In this document: one piece after another, positions 27,321-35,053 of the stretch
Position numbering within the stretch: position 1 is the stretch's first letter
Layout of the letters: every line of letters begins with the position of its first letter
From: Candidatus Electrothrix communis
Lineage (GTDB): Bacteria; Desulfobacterota; Desulfobulbia; Desulfobulbales; Desulfobulbaceae
DNA: 64,000 nucleotides
Assembly: GCA_030644725.1 (NCBI GenBank)
Contig: CP130629.1
Location: 1,171,572 to 1,235,571 of the forward strand
Direction: 5' to 3'
Notes under the pieces: model-generated
What the model was told of the DNA's origin: nothing
Seen by the model: only the letters and a program-made list of their open reading frames with translations
The model's database searches: none
Made by a program: the position numbers and the translations under genes

Positions 27321-28245
27321 TTTCTTTTTACTGCTCCTGGCGGTTTTATGCGGACAGTTGCCAGCATCACTGTACGCTGCCGACACTGATCGTCCGATAG
27401 CTCTTTTGCTCTCCGATAACGAATCTGTCTATCAAGGACCGATGAAGGCTTTTCTTGCTGAAATTGACCATTCTGTCCATGTTTTTAACCTGCAAGGTGA
27501 TATTAAAAAAGATCCTAACCTGAAACGTAAGCTGTTATCTATCCATCCTCAATTAATATTCGCCTTGGGTGCCAAAGCAGCCTTTGCAGCTAAGCTCTGG
27601 ACTCACGAGCATCAGGACATCCCTGTGATCTTCGCCTTGGTGTTAAATTGGAAACGATACAATCTCATGAATCAAAAAAACATGACGGGCATAGCGGGCG
27701 AGATAGCCCCAGGGACAAAATTCGGCAATATTTCAATTTTTTCACCAAATATTAAACGAATAGGGGTGATATATAGCTCCCATAGCCGTGAGGTGCTACA
27801 AAAGGCCAGAAAGGCAGCTGAAATTTTTAATATTAAGTTATATAGCAAGGAAATCACTCGCTCAAAAGATTTCCAACGCTCTTTCAAGAAGCTCGGAGAA
27901 AAAGTAGATGCCTTTCTCGTTCTGAATGATCCGGTGATTTATACTCTCGAAAATATGGATTGGCTCAAAATACGCTGTATCAAGGAAAAATTGCCCTGTA
28001 TCGGTCAATCAAAAAATATAGCTGAGCACGGCCTTGTGCTTTCTATTAACCCCGACGTAGCCGATATTGGCTCACAGGCTGCCTCTATGACGAAGAATAT
28101 TATCAACCGCCATCAACGTCCCGATTATATCGGGGTGATGGCTCCTCTAGGGACGCAGATTATCATTAACCGGACTACCGCTAAGCGCATAGGATTGACA
28201 CTGCACCAAGCCTCCTTGGACATGGCGACACAAGTATTTGATTGA
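27310..28245 (+). CDS. ABC-type substrate-binding protein (TrpX/DUF534-like)
   Basis: Periplasmic protein with signal peptide (MRANFFLLLLAVLC, cut near LYAAD) and the bilobed fold of the DUF534/TrpX family: IALLLSDNESVY, PQLIFALGAKAAFAA, IPVIFALVLN, NIKRIGVIYSS and VLSINPDVADIG. Family members bind aromatic or other hydrophobic compounds. The ATG at 27310 overlaps the previous gene; a longer frame from 27259 begins with sequence that reads the neighbour. Together with the PhnD-like protein it probably feeds, or senses, the compound brought in by the TonB receptor downstream. Confidence 0.75.
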   Translation: MRANFFLLLLAVLCGQLPASLYAADTDRPIALLLSDNESVYQGPMKAFLAEIDHSVHVFNLQGDIKKDPNLKRKLLSIHPQLIFALGAKAAFAAKLWTHEHQDIPVIFALVLNWKRYNLMNQKNMTGIAGEIAPGTKFGNISIFSPNIKRIGVIYSSHSREVLQKARKAAEIFNIKLYSKEITRSKDFQRSFKKLGEKVDAFLVLNDPVIYTLENMDWLKIRCIKEKLPCIGQSKNIAEHGLVLSINPDVADIGSQAASMTKNIINRHQRPDYIGVMAPLGTQIIINRTTAKRIGLTLHQASLDMATQVFD

Positions 28246-28272
28246 ATTTATATATTACGAGAAGGACGAAAC

Positions 28273-30462
28273 ATGTACAAAACAACTGCCGCAGTCGCTC
28301 TTTTGCTCCTTTTAAATTGTACGCAAGGAAGAGCCGAAGCAGAGAACGAGAATTTCACGACAAGTGAAGAGGATATTCAGAAATTTGAAGAGATGTTCGG
28401 GCAGGGCCCCCAGGAAGAGGATGTCTACCGCACTGATCGGTTACTGCTCACTGCTACCGGCAGTCTGAAGCCCGTTCACCTAGCACCCTCGGTGGCATCG
28501 GTCATCACGGCGGAGGATATCGAGAAACTCGGTGCCACCACCCTTGATGAGGTGCTGGAAACTGTGCCCGGCCTCCATGTGACACCGTCTTATGTCCACC
28601 TTGATCCTATCTATTCCATACGCGGCATCCATACTAGCCTTAATCCGCAAGTCTTACTCCTAATGAACGGTATCCCTTTTACCAAGCCGTACAACGGTAC
28701 CCGTCCATCGGGCTTTCGCCTGCCGGTATCCATGATATCGCGTATCGAAGTGGTGCGGGGACCGGGTTCTGCCCTCTACGGAGCCGATGCCTTTGCCGGG
28801 ACTATTAACATTATTACTAAGGATCGTTTTGAAGTGGAGGGTATGCATACCGGTATGCGTCTTGCCTCTGTTGATGGTATGGATGTCTGGGGACAGCACG
28901 GCGGGGAGTACAAGGGCTGGGATGTCGCTATAGGAATAGAATACTGGCGAGGCGGCAGTGACAATAAACGGATTATTAACGCTGACCTTCAGACAAAATT
29001 GGATCAAATCTTCGGCACCGATGCCTCCTTGGCTCCGGGTCCATTGCATACGGATTTTGAAAATTACAATCTTATGGCGAATTTCAGCCGTAAAAACTGG
29101 ACTGTCCGTCTTTGGGGCTGGTTCCTGAACGACTATCAGGGCGGAACGGGCAGTGCCGGGGCCTTGGGCCCGGAAACCAAGGTGAACGCCGATCAAATTC
29201 TCAGCGACATAATCTGGCATGATGATGAGTTGATCAACGACGTTGACCTCACCGTACAATTGAGCTATCTGTACCGTAAGGATGACGTCCTGTACCAGCT
29301 TCTGCCGTCCGGCTCAGCTGTTGCCCTTGGTATGGACGGGAATATCTTCACCTCGCCGACAATAGGGGTGACCACGTTCACCGACGGTGTTTTCGGCGAA
29401 CCGATTCTTACCGACCAACAGCTGACATTTGACCTTATCACTAAATATGAAGGATGGAATCAGCACAGCTGGCGTATCGGCATAGGGGGGAAAGTACAGG
29501 ATGAGAATACCGAAGAATACAAAAATTTCGGGCCAGGCGTTCTTGGCGACAGCGGGATAGCCAACAGCACTGACGGCACCTTGGTAGAAGTCACAGATAC
29601 GGAAGGTATTTTTATGTCCGACCAAAATCGTACGGTTCTCTATACCTCTCTACAGGACGAGTGGAACTTTGCCAAGAGCTGGGAACTCACAGCCGGAGTG
29701 CGTTACGATCATTACAGTGATTTCGGAGAAACCGTTAATCCGCGCATCGCTCTGGTGTGGGAAACACGCTACGACCTGACAAGCAAGCTCATGTACGGTC
29801 ATGCCTTCCGACCGCCGTCTTTCGCTGAAAGTTACATTAAAAATAATCCAATTTTTTTGGGTAATTCGGATCTTGAACCTGAAACCATCGACACCTATGA
29901 ACTTGCCTTTGACTACAGACCCGCGCATTCTTTGCGAGCTGTTTTAGGCGTCTTTGCCTATGAGATAGAAGGGCTCATTGATTACGTTGCCGATCCTTCC
30001 CCGGCCACCACCAACACAGCTCAAAACCGCCTCAACCAAAAGGGACACGGTTTCGAAATCGAGCTGGAGTGGGAGGCGACACCTTCCTTAAAATTGAGCA
30101 GTAATTTTGCCTTTCAATGTTCAAAGAACAAAGATACGGATGCCGTTGTTGCCGATGCACCGGGAATACAGTTTTATTTAAACGGGAGTTGGAACTTTAT
30201 GCCGGATTGGTATCTCAATGCCCAGTATTTTTGGATCGGTGATCGCCAAAGAGCAGAAGATGACCTTCGGAAGGAAATTAAAGACAACAGTATTACGAAT
30301 ATGACATTGCGAAGAAAAAATATCACGCAACATGTTGACCTGACTTTTTCTGTCCGCAATATTTTCAATGAAGATATTCGTGAACCGACTACATCCGACA
30401 TTCCCAATGACATCCCGATGGTGAGCAGGGCAATATATACAGAGTTGATATATCATTTCTAA
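28273..30462 (+). CDS. TonB-dependent outer-membrane receptor
   Basis: 729 residues with a signal peptide (to about residue 21), an acidic N-terminal stretch, and the plug domain (LAPSVASVITAEDIEKLGA, LDEVLETVPGLHV, IEVVRGPGSALYGADAFAG, NIITKD). A barrel follows with the C-terminal box motifs (YGHAFRPPSF, NLEPETIDTYEL-type) and a terminal Phe. It takes up a scarce ligand such as a metallophore, cobalamin or sugar using TonB energy. AGAAGGA lies before the ATG. It sits between two binding proteins and a set of unusual enzymes, which suggests a dedicated ligand. Confidence 0.9.
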   Translation: MYKTTAAVALLLLLNCTQGRAEAENENFTTSEEDIQKFEEMFGQGPQEEDVYRTDRLLLTATGSLKPVHLAPSVASVITAEDIEKLGATTLDEVLETVPGLHVTPSYVHLDPIYSIRGIHTSLNPQVLLLMNGIPFTKPYNGTRPSGFRLPVSMISRIEVVRGPGSALYGADAFAGTINIITKDRFEVEGMHTGMRLASVDGMDVWGQHGGEYKGWDVAIGIEYWRGGSDNKRIINADLQTKLDQIFGTDASLAPGPLHTDFENYNLMANFSRKNWTVRLWGWFLNDYQGGTGSAGALGPETKVNADQILSDIIWHDDELINDVDLTVQLSYLYRKDDVLYQLLPSGSAVALGMDGNIFTSPTIGVTTFTDGVFGEPILTDQQLTFDLITKYEGWNQHSWRIGIGGKVQDENTEEYKNFGPGVLGDSGIANSTDGTLVEVTDTEGIFMSDQNRTVLYTSLQDEWNFAKSWELTAGVRYDHYSDFGETVNPRIALVWETRYDLTSKLMYGHAFRPPSFAESYIKNNPIFLGNSDLEPETIDTYELAFDYRPAHSLRAVLGVFAYEIEGLIDYVADPSPATTNTAQNRLNQKGHGFEIELEWEATPSLKLSSNFAFQCSKNKDTDAVVADAPGIQFYLNGSWNFMPDWYLNAQYFWIGDRQRAEDDLRKEIKDNSITNMTLRRKNITQHVDLTFSVRNIFNEDIREPTTSDIPNDIPMVSRAIYTELIYHF

Positions 30463-30542
30463 CCGTCTTGTTACCGCTCAGCCTAAAATGATACATTTCC
30501 AGGACAAGATACGTCACATTAAGTGGAAAAAGAGCGAGATAT

Positions 30543-31370
30543 ATGAGCGAACAGAAACTTTACGTACGAAAAAGAAATGAGCGGTTCACCAACCGAACCG
30601 TCACCCGGATTTGGCAGGAAGAACCACTGCCGGAGAATCCCTATCTGGCCAGAAAATGCCGTTGTCATGGCTATGATATTTTGGAACTGGCAAAGAAACG
30701 TTCTTTTGTTGATGTGCTGTTTCTCCTTTTTCAAGGAGAGCTGCCGGACCAAAACCAATCCGAATTGTTTGAAACGTTGATGATCGCTCTGATCAATCCC
30801 GGCCCACGACATCCGGCAACTAGGGCATCCATGAATGCCGCAGTGGGCAAAACCAATCCGGCCCATATTCTTCCTGTCGGGTTGGCTGTGTTAAGCGGAG
30901 CATACCTCGGCGGAGAAGAGGTCTCGGCGGCCATGCGATTTTTACGAAAAAATTGCAAAAAAGATGCAGCAGATTTTGCCGATGAGTTACTATCGCTTTC
31001 TCGACCTGATAAAGGTGATTGGCATATTGCACCGGGTTTCGGCAGCCGGTTCGGCGGTATTGATCCCATACCGCAACAGCTTGCTGAACTTTTGGATGGA
31101 TTTCCCGCAGCCGGTGAGGCTGTCAAATGGGGACAAGAGTTTGTTGTAGCAATTAGCCTGCAAGGGATGAGTTGGCTTGATACCGGTCTTGCCGCTGCTG
31201 TGTTTTGTGATCTTGGGTTTCATCCCCGGTCCGGGGCTGGACTTTTTCAAATTCTCCGTGCACCCGGCATTCTGGCACATGGTCTTGAGTTAGCAAATAA
31301 ACCTGTAACAGCCATGCCGTTTTTAGACGAGGAACATTATGTCATTGCAAAACAAGCCCGTAAAAAATGA
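30543..31370 (+). CDS. Citrate-synthase-like protein 1, catalytic His residues apparently lost
   Basis: 275 residues with the citrate synthase fold but only about two thirds of the usual length. GYDILELAKKRSFVDVLFLL and FQGELP match the first helices, and the helical PGILAHGLEL near the end also fits. At the places of the catalytic triad I read YLGG (121-124) instead of HGGA, GFGSRFGG (165-172) instead of GFGHRVY, while the Asp position is kept in LDTG (212-215). It may thus be non-catalytic on its own. It overlaps the next citrate-synthase-like gene by 32 bp, so a heterodimer is likely. CoA chemistry related to citrate, methylcitrate or citryl-CoA is the family baseline. Confidence 0.7.
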   Translation: MSEQKLYVRKRNERFTNRTVTRIWQEEPLPENPYLARKCRCHGYDILELAKKRSFVDVLFLLFQGELPDQNQSELFETLMIALINPGPRHPATRASMNAAVGKTNPAHILPVGLAVLSGAYLGGEEVSAAMRFLRKNCKKDAADFADELLSLSRPDKGDWHIAPGFGSRFGGIDPIPQQLAELLDGFPAAGEAVKWGQEFVVAISLQGMSWLDTGLAAAVFCDLGFHPRSGAGLFQILRAPGILAHGLELANKPVTAMPFLDEEHYVIAKQARKK

Positions 31371-32178
31371 TACTGCTTTCTGGGACAGTCGTCGTGGTTT
31401 TATCCACACCCGAAAGGGCGGTTGGGTAATCAACGAGGCCATCCATAATCATGGTTATTCTATGATGGACGACTTGGTGGGAAAGGCGTCGTTTTTCCAG
31501 GTATTGTTTCTCAATGTGATCGGTCACCTGCCGGAACGACGCCTGACTGACTGGCTGGAAGCCTATTATATATGCCTGAGTTGGCCCGATCCCCGCATCT
31601 GGTGTAACCAAGTCGGCAGCTTAGCAGGTAGCATGCAGGCATCTCCTCTTGCCACAGTCGGAGCCGGAATACTGGCTTCGGATTCCACTATGTATGGGCC
31701 CGGTACGACTAAGGCCGCAACGGAATTTATTACAACAGCACTTATAAAAAAAAAGAATGGCATGTCGGCTGAAGATATTGTCACAGACAAACAGAGAAAT
31801 CCGTCTTCTCCTCCCAAAATCGCAGGGTATATGCGGCCCATAGCCAGCGGAGACGAGAGAATTCCGGCGATGGAGCGGGTTACAAAAAATCTCGGCTTCG
31901 AGATCGGAGAACATCTTGCTTTGGCGTATGAGATTGAGGAAGTGCTGATTAAAAAATTTAATGAGCGGATGAATATAGGCGGCTATCGTTGCGCTTTTCT
32001 GCTCGACCAAGGGCTTACCCCGATAGAAATCTATCGTTTATTGAGTCCTGTAGTGCATGCAGGGGTTCTTGCCTGTTATACGGAAACGAGTGACTCACCG
32101 CCTGAATCCTTTTTCCCTCTCCACTGTGGAGATATTGATTACCAAGGAAAAGCACCAAGATCGATTCCTATAAAATAG
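31339..32178 (+). CDS. Citrate-synthase-like protein 2, degenerate active site
   Basis: 279 residues, partner of the preceding gene. Family features are NHGYSMMDDLVGKASFFQVLFL, IGHLPERRL, and the C-terminal AGVLACYTE helix. The catalytic positions read MYGPG (118-122, in place of HGGA), GYMRPIASGDER (163-174, in place of GFGHR...DPR), and NIGG (212-215, in place of NVDF), so all three triad residues seem changed. Small polar and Cys residues remain that could serve a different reaction. The overlap of 32 bp with gene 1 indicates coupled translation. The product is unknown. Confidence 0.7.
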   Translation: MSLQNKPVKNDTAFWDSRRGFIHTRKGGWVINEAIHNHGYSMMDDLVGKASFFQVLFLNVIGHLPERRLTDWLEAYYICLSWPDPRIWCNQVGSLAGSMQASPLATVGAGILASDSTMYGPGTTKAATEFITTALIKKKNGMSAEDIVTDKQRNPSSPPKIAGYMRPIASGDERIPAMERVTKNLGFEIGEHLALAYEIEEVLIKKFNERMNIGGYRCAFLLDQGLTPIEIYRLLSPVVHAGVLACYTETSDSPPESFFPLHCGDIDYQGKAPRSIPIK

Positions 32179-32196
32179 GACAAAACGATTAAGACG

Positions 32197-32919
32197 ATGT
32201 CAAAAACAGCTCTGATAACAGGCGGAAACTCCGGAATCGGTTACGCAACAGCCAGTTTGTTAAAGAGAAAGGGATACTCTGTTGTCATATCCGGTCGTCA
32301 CAAAGGCAAGGTAAAAAGGGCAGCCACTGAGATGGGGGTTGAATATATAATTGCCGATATGGCTGAGCTTGATGATATTAAGCACTTGGCCGCTCCGTTT
32401 CAAAATGAAGGCTTGAATATCTTGGTAAACAATGCCGCCATAGCGCTGTTCATTCCCCTTAGCGAAATATCGTCATCAGATTATTTGTTATTTTTTAATA
32501 CCAATATTCGAGGCCCATTGGAACTGATACGCGAGCTGTTGCCTGCTTTAGAAAAAAGACAGGGGAGCATCACCAATATTTCTTCGATAGCTGTTAATAA
32601 CGGTCTGATCAACGGTTCACTTTACGCCGCAACGAAAGGAGCACTGGAAGCCACCACCCGAAGCCTTGCCTTGGAACTCGCCCCAAAAAAAATTCGAGTC
32701 AATGCTGTTTCACCCGGTGCCATTGATACGCCATTGGCAGGGAAATCCGGGCGCAGTAAGGAGGAACTTGATGCACGCAAAGCAATCCTGGAACAGATCA
32801 TTCCCCTGCAACGTTATGGCAAAGCCGAAGAAGTTGCTCAAGTGGTGTGGGCACAGCTTGAAGCAACCTATGTGACGGGCAGTATCTGGGTTGTTGACGG
32901 AGGAGCCGATATCTTATGA
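32197..32919 (+). CDS. Short-chain dehydrogenase/reductase, FabG-like
   Basis: Classical SDR of 240 residues: NAD(P)-binding GGNSGIG at 9-15, NNAA, catalytic Ser in ISSIAV, YAATK with Tyr and Lys, and the terminal VTGSIWVVDGGADI. Most likely reduces a ketone or oxidises a secondary alcohol of the pathway intermediate. It follows the citrate-synthase-like gene by 18 bases and precedes the condensation-fold gene by 89 bases, in the same direction. Confidence 0.9.
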   Translation: MSKTALITGGNSGIGYATASLLKRKGYSVVISGRHKGKVKRAATEMGVEYIIADMAELDDIKHLAAPFQNEGLNILVNNAAIALFIPLSEISSSDYLLFFNTNIRGPLELIRELLPALEKRQGSITNISSIAVNNGLINGSLYAATKGALEATTRSLALELAPKKIRVNAVSPGAIDTPLAGKSGRSKEELDARKAILEQIIPLQRYGKAEEVAQVVWAQLEATYVTGSIWVVDGGADIL

Positions 32920-33008
32920 CGGATGCTGACGTTAAAAATAATTTATATTTGTAATTATTTAATTTAATTCGTTTTCTATGTGAAAAATTTATCCGTACAT
33001 GGGCAGTC

Positions 33009-34478
33009 ATGAAGAAAAGGGCTGAAAGAGTTATGTCCCGCTCAGCTGATCAAGATTGTTTACAGGCACTTCCTCAGCAATATAAAACTGTTAAAGGAGA
33101 CAAGGCTCTCTCCGCCAACCGTCATATTTGTGACCTGCAACTCCATTGCGTTATAACTTTCAGCGGCCGACTTGATCAGAGGCGGTTGTCAAAAGCGGTT
33201 CGTCTGTCCTTGGATGCCGAGCCGGTGCTGGGCTGCCGGTTTTTTGAAAACAGATGGCGTCAGTTTTGGCGGCGGCGGGAGGATCTTGACGATCTTGAGC
33301 TCTGCCGGTTGACTGAAACTGATTGTCCGGAAAAGGCTCTCGTCAACTATATGGTTTCTCCCTATGATCCATACAACGACCCTATGGTTCAAACCCATAT
33401 TTTCCGATCCGAATCAGATACCCTCTGTATAAAAGCAAATCATATAGTTTCCGATGCCGGTGGGTTAAAGGAATATGTCCGACTTCTTGCCTTTATTTAC
33501 CGAAATCTTGAGAGAGATCCCGAATTCAAACCGCAAATAAATCTTTCAGGAAGGCGCTCGTATGAACAGGTTACGGAGTTTCTCTGCCTGCCTGACAAAC
33601 TGAAAATTCTGCGTTTGAGCCTAATGAACTGGTTCGACAACCTTTACCCAAGGAAAAATTGGGCATTCCCTAGCCTTCCGTCGCGCTCTACGAGTGATCG
33701 AACTTTTCTCATCCGCCGAATTTCTTCTGATCGGTTCAGACAGATCAAGAAATATGCCGCTCGTCATGGTTTTACCATAAACGATATTCTCACGGCGTGT
33801 CTCTTTCGCGGACTTTATAAAATAATTCAGCCGGATTTTAATACGCCGCTCCGGCTTGGTATGACAGTCAGTTTGCGTCGTTATCTCCCTGATCGACAGG
33901 GAGAGGCGATTACCAATCTTGCTAACCTATTCTTGCTTAACATAGGTTGTCATGTCGGCGATACTCTGAAAGAGACAATATCTTTAGTTCATAATGAAAT
34001 GGCGATTCATAAACGAAATTTTTTAGGCTTTAATATTACCAGAAAATCAATATTCAACCTAAAATGGTTGCCAATTTCGTTGGCCCGAGGATTTCACAAT
34101 TACGTTTTAAAGTTGAATTTTTTTTTCGGCCCGAAAGATATCCCCCCATGGTTCACCAATATGGGGCTTCTCAAACGAAAAAATATAGAATTCGGTAAGA
34201 TTGAAACAACGGATGCATTTATGACAGCACCGATAATATACGCACCTTTACTTCTCATCGGTGCAACGGGGTTTGCCGATACCGTTACAATAACTGTTGG
34301 TTTCTGTAGAACCTCCCATGATGAAAAAAAGTTAATTGATCTTTTAGATGCCGTTGAAAAAGAAATAGGTGCGGTTTCTAACTTACTTTCAAAAAAAAGT
34401 GAGTCATACAATTGCGTTTCACCGGATGCGAGTGCAGCGTGTACTCCGGTCTCATTGTCCTCTGTCAGGTCAAATTGA
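33009..34478 (+). CDS. Condensation-domain/acyltransferase-fold protein
   Basis: 489-residue stand-alone member of the CoA-dependent acyltransferase superfamily (NRPS condensation, PapA5 and WS/DGAT relatives). The active-site motif is HIVSDAGG at residues 145-152, fitting HxxxD with a following Gly. The second half has TINDILTACLFRGLYKI and the structural segment GFADTVTITVGFC. Such enzymes join an acyl-CoA or carrier-bound acyl group to an alcohol or amine. No carrier protein or adenylation domain is in the window, so a CoA thioester donor is more likely. The start ATG at 33009 is uncertain; 33033 is an alternative. Confidence 0.75.
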   Translation: MKKRAERVMSRSADQDCLQALPQQYKTVKGDKALSANRHICDLQLHCVITFSGRLDQRRLSKAVRLSLDAEPVLGCRFFENRWRQFWRRREDLDDLELCRLTETDCPEKALVNYMVSPYDPYNDPMVQTHIFRSESDTLCIKANHIVSDAGGLKEYVRLLAFIYRNLERDPEFKPQINLSGRRSYEQVTEFLCLPDKLKILRLSLMNWFDNLYPRKNWAFPSLPSRSTSDRTFLIRRISSDRFRQIKKYAARHGFTINDILTACLFRGLYKIIQPDFNTPLRLGMTVSLRRYLPDRQGEAITNLANLFLLNIGCHVGDTLKETISLVHNEMAIHKRNFLGFNITRKSIFNLKWLPISLARGFHNYVLKLNFFFGPKDIPPWFTNMGLLKRKNIEFGKIETTDAFMTAPIIYAPLLLIGATGFADTVTITVGFCRTSHDEKKLIDLLDAVEKEIGAVSNLLSKKSESYNCVSPDASAACTPVSLSSVRSN

Positions 34479-34622
34479 GATTAGTGTAATTCGGGCTTGG
34501 TTCTAAGTTCGGCCAATATTGTACTGCCAACGCACAACTCAATCCTCTTGGAGCTTTTGATTTTTGGAGAAAGTGACCTGTGGGAGAAAAAAATATATTT
34601 TTAGAAAAATAAGATAGATGAA

Positions 34623-34685
34623 AGCTGCTTGATTTTGTATTAGGCTTTTTCCAACCAAAGAACAAGCCAACAAAAACAAGCAGCT
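34623..34685. repeat. Nested hairpin before a transposase stub
   Basis: AGCTGCTTG (34623-34631) pairs with CAAGCAGCT (34677-34685), enclosing a second stem formed by GGCTT and AAGCC. It abuts the ATG of the transposase fragment and is probably the left end of that insertion sequence. Confidence 0.5.
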
Positions 34686-34890
34686 ATGGCCACACAATAT
34701 CAAGTTTCTCCAGATAAAGTAAGAGGAAATAATCACAACCGGCTTCATTCCTCGTTAAAGATATATGAATTTGAAGAGGCAAGAGGTCGGCAAAGTCAAC
34801 GGCAGTTTGCCCAAAAGGAAAAGATTCCAAGAACTACGCTTCAATATTGGCTCAAACGTAAAGACAATATTGATGCCTCTCCGGCTCTCA
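34686..34890 (+). pseudogene. Transposase N-terminal fragment
   Basis: About 68 codons resembling the DNA-binding start of a transposase: MATQYQVSPDK, then the helix-turn-helix-like SQRQFAQKEKIPRTTLQYWL and RKDNIDASP. The family pattern (IPRTTLQ.WL followed by DASP) is familiar from transposases of Desulfobacterota and cyanobacteria, though I cannot name the IS family. Coding sequence is cut at 34890, where a 132-bp MITE begins; codons after that are MITE sequence. Confidence 0.5.
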
Positions 34891-35022
34891 GGCACTGGGC
34901 TCTCACCGTTACTACTTTTAAAACATGCTTTAATATCAAGATGTTACAAAGTGCACTTTGACGGCTAAGTGCTTGACATTAAAGGGTCTATTTTTCTAGC
35001 GGAATACTAGGAGCCCAGTGCC
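34891..35022. repeat. 132-bp MITE-like element, copy A
   Basis: Bounded by perfect 12-bp inverted repeats, GGCACTGGGCTC and GAGCCCAGTGCC. A same-length, gap-free, inverted relative lies at 63252-63383, with about four fifths of the bases identical by eye and most differences transitions. No coding capacity. It ends 31 bases before the start codon of the ThDP enzyme gene and may therefore affect its expression. Flanking target duplications are not evident. Confidence 0.7.
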
Positions 35023-35053
35023 GAACCAAGCCCAAATACCGATTGGAGAACGC

